In this document: piece by piece, positions 27,420 through 35,805 of the stretch | Layout of the letters: each line of letters begins with the position of its first letter | How positions within the stretch are numbered: the first letter of the stretch is position 1 | Assembly (NCBI GenBank): GCA_958295895.1 | Contig: CATQHI010000026.1 | Span: 1-64,000 of the forward strand | Direction of reading: 5' to 3' | DNA from: Saprospiraceae bacterium | Lineage (GTDB): Bacteria > Bacteroidota > Bacteroidia > Chitinophagales > Saprospiraceae | DNA length: 64,000 nucleotides | The notes under the pieces: generated by a model | Databases searched by the model: none | The model's input: only the letters and a program-made list of their open reading frames with translations | Told to the model about the DNA's origin: nothing | Program-made: the position numbers and the translations under genes

Positions 27420-28901
27420 TCAGTACCGCGCCGGGCGGTCACCAGGAAGTGCGTTGCTGATAAACTCCCGCAAATCCTCATTAGCCGCCTCCAGATCCGG
27501 CCGCCGCAGGTACATCATGTGTCCACTCTCGTAGCCCTTGAAGCTCAGCCGGTCGCGCATCCGCCCGCTGGGGTCCAGGTGCCAAAGGCTGTACTTGGCG
27601 TCGTAGTAGTTGGTGGCCCCATCGAAGTAGCCCGACTGGATCATCACGTTCAGGTAGGGATTCTGGGCCATGGCCTGACGGAGATTGGGTCCGGTCTGGT
27701 CGCCGGAACGATCCCAGGGGTAGACTGGCCCGAACATATTGTACTGCAAATCGGTCCGGAAGCCCAACTCCTCCCGCAGGTAGTAATTGATGGCAGGCGT
27801 GAAGGAGTGCAGCCAGCTGGTGAGCTCGCTGTTGTAGTCGGGCGAGTCTCCGGTGGCCATGGCGTCGATGCCCCGGTAGCGGCTGTCGAGGCGGCCTACG
27901 GTGTAATCTCCCCGTTCCTCCCCCCGCAGCAGGTGCTTCCAGAAGTAGTCGGTGGTGGGCATCAGGTTGTTGTCCAGCCACTGCTGGGCGTCCAGGCCGG
28001 AATAGCGGGCGGCGGTTGTGGCTACCTCCTGGCGTTTATCCTCGGCCAGATTCATGCCGGAGGCCAGGGCGGGGAGCAGTTCGTCACGGGTATAGGTTTC
28101 CACCTCTTCCAGTAATTCTTCCAGCTCGCGTCCCTGCAACTCGGGGGGCAACTGCCGGTGGTACCAGGCCGCCGCCGCAAAGTAGGGCAACCGGTTAGCG
28201 GCCTCCACGATACCTTCCCGGGGAATGCCGATCTCGGTCGGCGAGACCAGCACCACGCCATTCAGGTACATCCAGCGGGCGTCCTGTAGCTCCAGGGCGA
28301 GGCCGGAAACGCGGGTGGTGCCGTAGCTCTCCCCGATCAGGAATTTAGGCGAGCGCCAGCGGTCGTGGCGGCTCACCCAGTTGCTCACCCAGTCGGCCAG
28401 GTACTCGATGTCCTGATTTACCCCGAAAAACTGCTCCCGGTCGGCCCCCTCCACCATCCGACTGAAGCCGGTATTAACGGGGTTGACGAACACGATGTCG
28501 GTCACGTCCAGCACCGAGTAGGAATTATCGCTTACGCCGTAGGGCTGTACGGGGTAGCCCTCGGGGTCGATATTGAGCGCCTTGGGTCCGGTATAGGCCA
28601 GGTGCATCCATACGGAGGCTGAGCCGGGCCCGCCGTTGAAACTGATGAGCAGGGGGCGGTTGGGATCGTCGCGATCTGTACGCAGGTAGTAGGTATAGTG
28701 CAGCCCGGCGGTGACCTTGCCGGTATCGTCGTAGACGGGTTGCACACCGGTTTCTACGCGGTAGGCGACGGGCTGGCCCCTGATGGTCACCTGATCCGTG
28801 GAGAAGATCATCGTATCCAGGGGGAGGTGGCGGCTGTGCTCCTGGGCGGCGAGGGGCAGCCAGATACCGATACCGAGTAGATAGAGCAGTGTACGTAGCA
28901 T
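27420..28901 (-). CDS. S10 family serine carboxypeptidase-like protein
   Basis: The 493-residue protein has a signal peptide (MLRTLLYLLGIGIWLPLAAQ). The S10 features are LLISFNGGPGSASVWMHL, VFVNPVNTGFSR and the nucleophile elbow GESYGTTR; a late GYESGHMMYLRRPD contains the catalytic His. It would trim C-terminal residues of peptides in the periplasm. I chose ATG 28901; the open frame continues upstream but through a promoter region and a motif copy. It is divergent from the YfcC-like gene. Confidence 0.88.
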   Translation of the reverse strand: MLRTLLYLLGIGIWLPLAAQEHSRHLPLDTMIFSTDQVTIRGQPVAYRVETGVQPVYDDTGKVTAGLHYTYYLRTDRDDPNRPLLISFNGGPGSASVWMHLAYTGPKALNIDPEGYPVQPYGVSDNSYSVLDVTDIVFVNPVNTGFSRMVEGADREQFFGVNQDIEYLADWVSNWVSRHDRWRSPKFLIGESYGTTRVSGLALELQDARWMYLNGVVLVSPTEIGIPREGIVEAANRLPYFAAAAWYHRQLPPELQGRELEELLEEVETYTRDELLPALASGMNLAEDKRQEVATTAARYSGLDAQQWLDNNLMPTTDYFWKHLLRGEERGDYTVGRLDSRYRGIDAMATGDSPDYNSELTSWLHSFTPAINYYLREELGFRTDLQYNMFGPVYPWDRSGDQTGPNLRQAMAQNPYLNVMIQSGYFDGATNYYDAKYSLWHLDPSGRMRDRLSFKGYESGHMMYLRRPDLEAANEDLREFISNALPGDRPARY

Positions 28902-28941
28902 GCAGAGCAGGTTTGGGCGTAGCGAAGTAACGGTTTTCCGG

Positions 28942-28959
28942 GCGGGCACGCAGGTGCAA
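28942..28959 (+). repeat. dispersed 18-bp motif between divergent S10 and YfcC-like genes
   Basis: GCGGGCACGCAGGTGCAA has one mismatch. On the minus strand it reads CTTTGCACCTGCG about 40 nt upstream of the S10 start, so it could overlap that promoter. Confidence 0.65.
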
Positions 28960-29024
28960 AGAAAATAGTAGGTTAGCGACCGCGCAACCTGCCCCCCATC
29001 AAACGGATACCTCCTCCCCTCATC

Positions 29025-30368
29025 ATGCTCTTCGCCATCATCGTGGCGGTGACGGCCATGACCTACCTGCTGCCGGCCGGACTCTACGCACGTACGGAGA
29101 TCGACGGGCAGCTGCGGGTGGTACCCGGTAGCTATGCGGAGGTAGCCCCCACCCCGGTCGGTCCCTTCGCCATGTTCCGCGCCTTTCCGGAGGGTTACCG
29201 GCTGGCCACGCCGGTGATCTTCATCTGCCTGGCCAGTGCGCTCATGTTTTCGGTACTGGAGCGTACGCAAACTATCGAGAATGCAGTGGGCCGCCTGGTG
29301 TACCGTATGGGTACCGAGCGCTCGGAGCTACTACTCGTACTGCTCACCTTCATGTACGGCCTGCTGGGCATCATGGTGGGTTACGAGAACAACATCGCTA
29401 CGGTGCCCATCGCGGTGGTGGTGGTACTGGCTCTGGGGGGTGATCTGGTGCTGGCGGCCGGGGTGAGCCTGGGGGGCATGACGGTAGCCTTCGGGCTGAG
29501 CCCCATTAATCCGTATACGGTGGGCATCGGGCACGAGATCGCGGGGTTGCCGCTATTCAGTGGCTGGTGGCTGCGCTCGATTCTTTGCGGCGGGGCGCTG
29601 GCGATCACGGCCTACTACAATGTGCGTTACTACCGCCGGCTACTGGCGGACCCCAACTCGGGCATCGGGCGTGGGCTGGATACCTCGGGCCTAGCGCTAT
29701 CGCGGCCGCTGACGGACTACCGCATCACCGGTCGCAACTGGTGGCTGCTCGGCGTCTTCCTTGCCGGGCTGGGGGTGGTGCTGTTCGGCGTCTTTCGGCT
29801 CGGCTTCGGCATCAATGAGATATCGGCGGTCTTTCTAGTGGTTACTACAGTGAGTGCCCTCACCAGCGGCCTCACCGCCCGGGAGTTCACCGACTCGGCC
29901 ATGCGGGCGGTAGCGGAGATGGCCCCGGCTACCTTCATCATCGGCATGGCAGCCACGGTGAAAGTAATCATGGAGCAGGGCCAGATACAGGATACCATCA
30001 GTTACGGCCTGGCTCAGGCGCTGGACGGGCTACCGACCTATGCCTCAGCGGTGGGTATGTCGGTAGGGCAGAGCGGTATCAATCTGCTCATACCTAGTGG
30101 CTCCGGCCAGGCACTGGCTACCCTGCCAGTAATGATTCCGCTGGGTCGGGCACTGGAGCTAAGTCCGCAGATTTCAATCCTTGCCTTCCAGGTCGGTGAC
30201 GGGGTGACCAACCTCTTTAATCCCTCCCTGGGTGGCCTGGTAGCTATGCTCGGGGTGTGCCGCGTGCCCTTCGACCGTTGGTTGCGCTTCATTCTGCCGC
30301 TGACGGGGGTGCTACTGGTGTGGGCGTGGGTGGGGTTGTTGGTAGCGGTGGCGGTAGGGTATAGTTGA
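29025..30368 (+). CDS. YfcC/C4-dicarboxylate-carrier-like membrane transporter
   Basis: The 447-residue protein has about 11-12 membrane helices and the YfcC-type features VGYENNIATVPIAVVV and SVGQSGINLLIPSGSGQALATLPVM. Family members move small acids or peptides; the substrate here is unknown. ATG 29025 is the first standard start. The frame upstream (IKRIPPPLI, 28998-29024) also looks like the normal N-terminus of the family, yet has no ATG, GTG or TTG before an in-frame TAG at 28974; only CTG 28989 is available. TAGGTTAG at 28969-28976 resembles a -7 box. Confidence 0.8.
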   Translation: MLFAIIVAVTAMTYLLPAGLYARTEIDGQLRVVPGSYAEVAPTPVGPFAMFRAFPEGYRLATPVIFICLASALMFSVLERTQTIENAVGRLVYRMGTERSELLLVLLTFMYGLLGIMVGYENNIATVPIAVVVVLALGGDLVLAAGVSLGGMTVAFGLSPINPYTVGIGHEIAGLPLFSGWWLRSILCGGALAITAYYNVRYYRRLLADPNSGIGRGLDTSGLALSRPLTDYRITGRNWWLLGVFLAGLGVVLFGVFRLGFGINEISAVFLVVTTVSALTSGLTAREFTDSAMRAVAEMAPATFIIGMAATVKVIMEQGQIQDTISYGLAQALDGLPTYASAVGMSVGQSGINLLIPSGSGQALATLPVMIPLGRALELSPQISILAFQVGDGVTNLFNPSLGGLVAMLGVCRVPFDRWLRFILPLTGVLLVWAWVGLLVAVAVGYS

Positions 30369-30374
30369 GCGTGC

Positions 30375-30382
30375 TACCTTTC
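30375..30382 (+). promoter_or_regulatory. -7 box TACCTTTC four bases before xisH
   Basis: The layout TACCTTTC-CCCC-ATG is the same as at tatC, polA and panB and suggests leaderless initiation. Confidence 0.55.
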
Positions 30383-30386
30383 CCCC

Positions 30387-30806
30387 ATGGCACGAAAAGA
30401 CCTGTTCCATGAAGAGTTTAAGCAAGCTCTTACTAAGGATGGATGGAAAATCACTCATGATCCACTCATCATTCGCCTTACTGAAGAGCGATTGGGAGAG
30501 ATAGACTTAGGTGCTGAAAAGGTTATCGGAGCCAGTAAAGAGGGGACACAAATTGCCGTTGAAGTCAAAACTTTCTTAGCTCCGTCTTTTGTTAACTCAT
30601 TACACCGGGCCGTAGGTCAGTATATTAACTACAGCATAGCCCTCAGAAGGAGTAGTGAAGCGCGAACACTCTACCTAGCAATCCCAGATGCAATTTGGAT
30701 ACGGGAGTTTCAAGACGCCTACCTCAAAGAGGTTCTCTCTTATTCACAGATCAAACTGATAACCTACGACCCTGCCACCAAAGAGATCGTCCGATGGATA
30801 GAGTGA
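30387..30806 (+). CDS. xisH: XisH family protein (PD-(D/E)XK-like nuclease fold)
   Basis: The 139-residue protein matches XisH, first named in cyanobacteria as a factor controlling excision of the fdxN element. The core EIDLGAEKVIGA...IAVEVKTF fits a PD-(D/E)XK nuclease site (Asp, then E-x-K). FVNSLHRAVGQYINY and ARTLYLAIPD are also family features. The codon use is visibly poorer in GC than in its neighbours, which points to transfer. It overlaps xisI by 13 bp. No xisF recombinase or excision element is visible here. Confidence 0.85.
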   Translation: MARKDLFHEEFKQALTKDGWKITHDPLIIRLTEERLGEIDLGAEKVIGASKEGTQIAVEVKTFLAPSFVNSLHRAVGQYINYSIALRRSSEARTLYLAIPDAIWIREFQDAYLKEVLSYSQIKLITYDPATKEIVRWIE

Positions 30807-31147
30807 ACCACACAAATATTGTAAAAGCCTATCTCCAACAGCTTATTAACAGATGGGATGAGTACAACAGCTCAGTGAACTCAGACTATCTACAGCATAG
30901 TCTCATCTTAGATGATACCCATCAGCGCTACTTACTCGGTCGCTACGGCTGGATGGATGGAAAGTACACCTATACGATTGCAATACATATCGACATCATC
31001 AACGATCGCGTTTGGATTCAACGGAACACCACTGAAGAGGAGATTGTCGATGAACTCGCCGATCACGGCATCCCATCGCACGAAGTAGTCTTAGGTTTTG
31101 TCTCTCCAGACCTGCGCGAGTTGTATGCTTATGGGGCCGGTAGTTAA
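30794..31147 (+). CDS. xisI: XisI family protein
   Basis: The 117-residue protein is the usual partner of XisH. It shows LILDDTHQRYLLGRYGW, YTIAIHIDIINDRVWIQRNTTEEEIVDEL and the C-terminal HEVVLGFVSPDLREL, all typical of XisI. I chose ATG 30794 (MDRVNHTNIVKAYLQQL), which overlaps the xisH end by 13 bp and suggests coupled translation. Its biochemical role is unknown. The pairing of a nuclease-like protein with a small partner recalls toxin-antitoxin or defence modules, but that is inference. Confidence 0.85.
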   Translation: MDRVNHTNIVKAYLQQLINRWDEYNSSVNSDYLQHSLILDDTHQRYLLGRYGWMDGKYTYTIAIHIDIINDRVWIQRNTTEEEIVDELADHGIPSHEVVLGFVSPDLRELYAYGAGS

Positions 31148-31166
31148 GCCTCTCAATGTTGCGGGG

Positions 31167-31184
31167 GCGGGGTCGCGGGTGCGG
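31167..31184 (+). repeat. dispersed 18-bp motif between xisI and polA
   Basis: GCGGGGTCGCGGGTGCGG is a perfect match lying 20 bp after the xisI stop. Confidence 0.7.
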
Positions 31185-31228
31185 AGTACTCGAGCAATCA
31201 GTCGCAAGCCCCGGCCCACCAGCCTCCG

Positions 31229-31236
31229 TATCTTCG
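31229..31236 (+). promoter_or_regulatory. -7 box TATCTTCG four bases before polA
   Basis: TATCTTCG-CCCC-ATG repeats the tight spacing seen at tatC, xisH, panB and the M1 peptidase gene. Confidence 0.55.
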
Positions 31237-31240
31237 CCCC

Positions 31241-34048
31241 ATGCCCAACCCCGCTACCGACAAACGCCTCTTCCTGCTCGACGGCCACGCCCTGGTGTAC
31301 CGCGCCCACTTCGCCTTCATCAACCGGCCGCTGATCAACTCCAAGGGCATCAACACCTCGGCGATGCACGGCTTTACGCGCACGCTGTGGGACCTGATGA
31401 AAAACCAGCAGCCCACCCACCTGGCCGTCGTCTTCGACCCCGATGGGCCGACGTTTCGCAACGAGCTGGCGGCCGACTACAAGGCCAACCGAGAGGAGCA
31501 GCCGGAGGATATCGGCATCGCCTTTCCGTACGTGCACCAGATCCTGCAGGCCTTCAAGATCCCGATCATCATCGTGCCGAACTTTGAGGCCGACGACGTG
31601 ATCGGCACGCTGGCCAAGCAGGCCGCGCGGCAGGGCTACGAGGTGTACATGGTCACCCCCGATAAGGACTACGGGCAGCTCGTGGAGGAAAAGATCTACA
31701 TGTACAAGCCCAGCCGCATGGGTAACGGCATTGAGATTCTGGGGGTAGAGGAAATCAAAAAGAAGTGGGGCATCACTCACCCCCTACAGGTGATCGACAT
31801 GCTGGGGCTGATGGGGGATTCGGTGGATAACATCCCTGGCGTGCCCGGCATCGGACCCAAAACGGCGGCTAAGTTCATCGAGCAGTACGGGAGCATGGAG
31901 GAGCTGCTGGCGAATAAGCACAAGATCCGGGGCAAGAATAAAGAGCGTTTGACTGAGTTCGAGGAGCAGGCCAAACTGAGTAAAGTACTGGCGACCATCG
32001 ACATTAACGTGCCCATTCAGTTTGACGAGCGGGCCTACCTCATCGAGCCCTTCGACCGGGAGTATCTGACGGATGTATTTCGGGAGCTGGAGTTCCGCAG
32101 TATCGCCAATGAGATCCTGGGACTGGAGGAAGAGACAAAGCCGGCTACCGCGCAGGGAGATCTCTTCGCCGCCCCTAGCTCGCCCTCCCGCAAGTACTCC
32201 GCACCCGCGGCCCCGCCCGCACACACCGTAGCAGACCAGAATTTCGAGAATACCGAACAGCAGTACCGTAAGGCCGAAACCCCCGAGGAACGTGCTGCCC
32301 TGCTGGACCAACTGACGCAACAGCAAGTACTTTCTTTCGATACCGAAACAACTAGCGTAGACCCCACAACGGCCGAGCTGGTGGGTATGAGCTTTGCCTG
32401 GAAGGAGGGAGAAGCCTACTATGTGCCCGTACCCGCTGACCGCACTGAGGCCGAAAAGATCGTGGCGGAATTCGCCCCCGTCCTGGCCGACGAGACGGTC
32501 GATAAAGTGGGGCAAAACCTGAAGTATGACATGATCGTGCTGGAACGCTACGGGGCTACGGTACGGGGTAAGTTGCTGGACACCATGGTGATGCACTACC
32601 TACTGCACCCCGATAAGCGCCATAAGATGGACCTAGTGGCTGAAGAGTACCTGAACTACAAGCCGGTACCCATCGAGGCCCTGATCGGCAAGGGCAAAAA
32701 GCAGCTCACGATGCGCGATGTGGCGGTAGAAAAGGTCGTCGATTACGCCTGTGAAGACGCCGACATCACGCTGCGACTCTACCACGCGCTGTGGCCCGAA
32801 CTGGAAGAAGAGGAGCTGGTGGAGCTGTACGAAACGGTAGAGGCCCCGCTCATTCCCGTACTGCGCGACATCGAGCTGGCGGGCATTAACGTCGACGGCG
32901 ACTTCCTGAATGAGTACAGCAAGGTGCTGACCGAGGAGTTGCATAAAATCGAGAAGGAAATTTACGAGCTGGCTGGCTCGGAGTTCAACATCGGCTCGCC
33001 GAAGCAGATCGGGGAAATTCTCTTCGGGCGTATGGGCGTGCCGTACAAGGGCAGCAAGACCAAGACCGGGCAGTACAAGACGGACGAGGCTACACTAGTA
33101 GAGGCCGGCGTCGACTTTCCGATCGTAAAGTTGATCCTACGCCACCGCAGCCTGAGCAAGCTCATCGGCACCTATGTGGATGCCCTGCCGCTGCTGATGA
33201 ACGAGGAGGACGGACGTATCCATTCCAGCTTCAACCAGACCATCGCGGCTACGGGCCGGCTAAGTAGTGCCAACCCGAACCTCCAGAATATTCCGGTACG
33301 GACGCCGGAGGGGGCCGAGGTGCGCAAGGCCTTCATCCCGCGCGATAAGGACCACGTCCTGCTGGCCTCCGACTACTCCCAGATCGAGCTGCGGCTGGTG
33401 GCGGCGCTGAGCCAGGACGAGGGCATGCTGGACGCCTTTAAGACCGGTAAGGACATCCACACGGCCACCGCCGCGCTGATCTTCAACGTGCCCTACGAGG
33501 AGGTGACGCGCTTGCAGCGCTACCAGGCCAAGACGATCAACTTTGCCATCCTGTACGGGGCGGGGGCTACGCGGCTGACGCAGGAGCTGGAAATCAGCCG
33601 GGCTGAGGCCAGCGAGCTCATCAACAACTACTACGAGCGGTTCACCGGTCTTAAGCAATTTATGAGCGGTACGGTGGAGCAGGCCAAGGACGAGGGATAC
33701 GTCAGCACCCTGCTGGGCCGCAAGCGCTCCCTGCGCGATATCAACAGCCGCTCGAGCGTGGCCCGCGCCCTGGCCGAGCGCATGGCCATGAACACCCCCA
33801 TTCAGGGCACGGCGGCCGATATGATTAAGCTGGCGATGATCCGCATTCATAAGGCCCTGCGGGAAAAGAACTTTAAGACGCGGATGATTCTTCAGGTGCA
33901 CGACGAACTGGTTTTCGACGCGCCGCGCAACGAGGTGGAGGCCGTCACCCCGCTGATCGAGGAGTTGATGCGGGAGGCGATCCCGAACCTGGACGTGCCG
34001 ATCGTGGTGGAGACGGGGGTGGGGGAGAACTGGCTGGAAGCGCATTAG
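31241..34048 (+). CDS. polA: DNA polymerase I
   Basis: The 935-residue enzyme acts in repair and Okazaki fragment processing. Residues 1 to about 290 are the 5'-3' exonuclease (FLLDGHALVYRAHFAF, VTPDKDYGQLV, GVPGIGPKTAAKFI). Residues about 350-540 are the proofreading domain with all three carboxylate motifs intact (FDTETT, NLKYD, YACED). The polymerase domain shows DYSQIELRL, RYQAKTINFAILYG and QVHDELVF. A perfect reverse copy of the 18-bp motif (32199-32216) encodes APAAPPA in the linker between the two exonuclease domains. Confidence 0.97.
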   Translation: MPNPATDKRLFLLDGHALVYRAHFAFINRPLINSKGINTSAMHGFTRTLWDLMKNQQPTHLAVVFDPDGPTFRNELAADYKANREEQPEDIGIAFPYVHQILQAFKIPIIIVPNFEADDVIGTLAKQAARQGYEVYMVTPDKDYGQLVEEKIYMYKPSRMGNGIEILGVEEIKKKWGITHPLQVIDMLGLMGDSVDNIPGVPGIGPKTAAKFIEQYGSMEELLANKHKIRGKNKERLTEFEEQAKLSKVLATIDINVPIQFDERAYLIEPFDREYLTDVFRELEFRSIANEILGLEEETKPATAQGDLFAAPSSPSRKYSAPAAPPAHTVADQNFENTEQQYRKAETPEERAALLDQLTQQQVLSFDTETTSVDPTTAELVGMSFAWKEGEAYYVPVPADRTEAEKIVAEFAPVLADETVDKVGQNLKYDMIVLERYGATVRGKLLDTMVMHYLLHPDKRHKMDLVAEEYLNYKPVPIEALIGKGKKQLTMRDVAVEKVVDYACEDADITLRLYHALWPELEEEELVELYETVEAPLIPVLRDIELAGINVDGDFLNEYSKVLTEELHKIEKEIYELAGSEFNIGSPKQIGEILFGRMGVPYKGSKTKTGQYKTDEATLVEAGVDFPIVKLILRHRSLSKLIGTYVDALPLLMNEEDGRIHSSFNQTIAATGRLSSANPNLQNIPVRTPEGAEVRKAFIPRDKDHVLLASDYSQIELRLVAALSQDEGMLDAFKTGKDIHTATAALIFNVPYEEVTRLQRYQAKTINFAILYGAGATRLTQELEISRAEASELINNYYERFTGLKQFMSGTVEQAKDEGYVSTLLGRKRSLRDINSRSSVARALAERMAMNTPIQGTAADMIKLAMIRIHKALREKNFKTRMILQVHDELVFDAPRNEVEAVTPLIEELMREAIPNLDVPIVVETGVGENWLEAH
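32199..32216 (-). repeat. dispersed 18-bp motif in the polA linker
   Basis: The plus strand reads CCGCACCCGCGGCCCCGC, a perfect reverse-orientation match, translated as Ala-Pro-Ala-Ala-Pro-Pro-Ala. Confidence 0.7.
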
Positions 34049-34101
34049 GCGCCCTGGCCGCTAAGCGCAACCTTCGGTTACAAAGCTGGATTGTACCACC
34101 G

Positions 34102-34419
34102 ATGGCACGTAGGGGCAAGAACTATACGGAGCGAATGCGGGGGCCGGTGGGCGAGTGTGAGCTGTGCGGGCGGGTGCGGCCACTGACGGAGCATCACCTG
34201 ATCCCGCGGGCCGTGCACCGGAAGACTCAATTTCAGAAGCGGTTCACGAAGGAGGAGATGACCGAGCGGCGTATCAGTATCTGCCGGATGTGTCATAAGG
34301 GCATTCACCGCATCATTCCGGACGAGAAGGAACTGGCACGGGACTATAACACGAAAGAGCTCTTACTAGCGGATGAGCGAATCCGGCGGCACGTGGAGTG
34401 GGTGGCGAAGCAGCGGTAA
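34102..34419 (+). CDS. small HNH-type zinc-finger protein
   Basis: The 105-residue protein has a CELCGR zinc knuckle, LTEHHLIPRAVH and CRMCHKGIHR, which together form an HNH/McrA-like fold with four zinc cysteines. It may be a nuclease or a DNA-binding protein. Similar stand-alone proteins are common and their role is unclear. AACCTTCGG at 34068-34076 resembles a -7 box upstream. It lies 53 bp after polA and has no recognisable partner; the region downstream is empty of genes. Confidence 0.75.
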   Translation: MARRGKNYTERMRGPVGECELCGRVRPLTEHHLIPRAVHRKTQFQKRFTKEEMTERRISICRMCHKGIHRIIPDEKELARDYNTKELLLADERIRRHVEWVAKQR

Positions 34420-34801
34420 GGGTACAAAAAAAGGCAAGCCGGAAGAACCAGCTTGCCCGAACATTAACCAAAAACCCAGCAAAAGACATGACCTTAGATC
34501 GTGCGAATAGTAGCGCCAAGGGGGTTGGCGCGCATCGCGATAACAGTCAGGCCATACAGGAAGTCGCTACTACGCTGAGCTGCGAGCCCAATTCATGGGC
34601 ATGGTCAGTTCAGCGGAATCTCGAGCAAAAATGTTCCCTGATCAGCAGGTTTATCGGCGGCAGCGGTGAGGTCAGCTGCCGGCTAACGATGCCACAATAT
34701 AGGGCCTTATTCGCACATACGATAATTTTACGGCCCCAAACATGCACCGGGGCCAGCCGTTGCACTGTACACGCCGCCCCAAAGCGGCCTAAAACATACC
34801 C
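34420..34801. other. 382-bp gene-free region with strong hairpins, possible structured RNA
   Basis: No open frame here looks real. Strong hairpins are present: GGCAAGC/GCTTGCC (34433-34457), GCGCCAA-GGGGG-TTGGCGC (34513-34531, with GCGA/TCGC further out) and GGCCCC/GGGGCC (34733-34758). The first is followed by seven T on the minus strand only. The region may encode a minus-strand RNA of up to about 350 nt, but I do not recognise tmRNA, RNase P, 6S or SRP RNA in it. Confidence 0.35.
34426..34457 (-). terminator. intrinsic terminator facing the minus strand
   Basis: On the minus strand GGCAAGC, an 11-nt loop and GCTTGCC are followed by TTTTTTT. There is no minus-strand gene upstream to terminate. 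Confidence 0.55.
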
Positions 34802-35272
34802 ATGCAACTTACCGATCAGCAGCAATCCGAAAAGCAGGCCGTAGCCGCCCAGCTCCTCACGATCAAGGAAAACTCCTACCAGAACATGATGGCCATGCAG
34901 AACGCCGACATGAATGAGGCGGAGGAGACGAATGACAACGTCCAGAATATGTTTGAGGACGGCAAGGTCGACCAGAGCATCAACCGCGTCGAGGCCCGGG
35001 CCTCCGTCGTCGAAGCCCTACAGCACGACATCCGCGTGCTGGCTAACCTGGAAGAGATCGAGCCCACCGAGGAGATCCAGCTCGGCGATATCGTCATCAC
35101 CGACAAGGGTAACTTCTTCGTCGCCGCGGCCAGCGACGAGTTCGAGGTGAACGGCAAGAAGTACCGCGGCATTTCCACCGATAGCCCTCTATACAAGGCC
35201 CTACGCGGCAAGCACAGCGGCGACACGGTCGAGGTGAACGGCACCAGCTTTACCCTCAAAGACTCCTACTAG
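34802..35272 (+). CDS. GreA/GreB C-terminal-like protein
   Basis: The 156-residue protein has an N-terminal helical part (residues 1 to about 90, with an acidic helix pair) and a C-terminal domain resembling the FKBP-like domain of Gre factors (IQLGDIVITDKGNFFVA, SPLYKALRGKHSGDTVEVNG). The GDxV, SPL and KxxGDxV pattern is characteristic. It may bind RNA polymerase like Rnk or Gre factors, but the N-terminal domain lacks a clear Gre coiled-coil tip. It is followed after 5 bp by the MazG-like gene. Confidence 0.75.
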   Translation: MQLTDQQQSEKQAVAAQLLTIKENSYQNMMAMQNADMNEAEETNDNVQNMFEDGKVDQSINRVEARASVVEALQHDIRVLANLEEIEPTEEIQLGDIVITDKGNFFVAAASDEFEVNGKKYRGISTDSPLYKALRGKHSGDTVEVNGTSFTLKDSY

Positions 35273-35277
35273 CCCCG

Positions 35278-35643
35278 GTGACCATCCAGCAGGCCCAGGC
35301 TGCCGTAGACGAGTGGATCAACACCCTCGGCGTGCGCTACTACGGCGAGCTCACCAACACGGCCATCCTCATGGAGGAGACCGGCGAGGTAGCCCGCCTG
35401 ATGGCCCGGCTGTACGGGGAGCAGTCCTTTAAGCGCCCCGAGGATGCCGCCGCCGCTCCCGCCCAGTTAGCGGATGAGTTGGCTGACGTCCTTTTCGTAC
35501 TCATCTGCCTAGCCAATCAGACCGGCGTGGACCTCACCGAGGCCCTCCACCAAAACCTAGCCAAGAAGACCGCCCGTGACGTCGACCGCCACCGCCACAA
35601 TCCCAAGCTACAGCAGGGCGGGGCCGCAGGTGCAAAGAACTGA
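35278..35643 (+). CDS. MazG-like nucleotide pyrophosphohydrolase
   Basis: The 121-residue protein has the metal-binding EETGEVARL and ELADVLFVLICLAN motifs of the all-alpha NTP pyrophosphatase (MazG-like) superfamily, which hydrolyses non-canonical nucleotides. The start is GTG 35278, five bases after the previous stop, so the two genes are probably co-transcribed. The C-terminus GGAAGAKN is encoded by a perfect copy of the 18-bp motif and looks like an added tail beyond the usual RHRHNPK end. Confidence 0.85.
   Translation: MTIQQAQAAVDEWINTLGVRYYGELTNTAILMEETGEVARLMARLYGEQSFKRPEDAAAAPAQLADELADVLFVLICLANQTGVDLTEALHQNLAKKTARDVDRHRHNPKLQQGGAAGAKN
35618..35635 (+). repeat. dispersed 18-bp motif at the end of the MazG-like gene
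   Basis: GCGGGGCCGCAGGTGCAA is a perfect match, encoding Gly-Gly-Ala-Ala-Gly-Ala just before the stop codon. Confidence 0.75.
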
Positions 35644-35734
35644 ATTTTCAAACATTTTTTGTAATCAATATACTTATAAATACATCTTTATCGCTAATTA
35701 GCGCATTTTTTATCGCCAAAAAGCGGGGAAAAGC

Positions 35735-35765
35735 TTGTGTAGTTGGAACAAGGTGTTTATATTTG
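35735..35765 (+). promoter_or_regulatory. recA promoter
   Basis: TTG at 35735-35737, a 20-nt spacer and TATATTTG at 35758-35765 match the Bacteroidota -33/-7 consensus closely. The region is AT-rich, and a perfect palindrome CGCTAATTAGCG lies upstream at 35692-35703. I see no recognised LexA box. Confidence 0.75.
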
Positions 35766-35805
35766 TAGCGTCGCAAAACAAAAGCAGTTTTAAACAAACA
35801 GGATA

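Noticed and set aside
27921..27940. GCAGCAGGTGCTTCC as a motif copy in the S10 gene
   Set aside because: Only the central GCAGGTGC-like core is shared, which is expected by chance in GC-rich sequence.
34102..34419. HNH gene as part of a homing intron or a restriction system
   Set aside because: polA is uninterrupted, and no methyltransferase or intron structure is nearby.
34398..34844. 148-codon open frame after the HNH gene
   Set aside because: It has no recognisable domain, overlaps the HNH end and the next start, and runs through hairpins; it does not look like protein.
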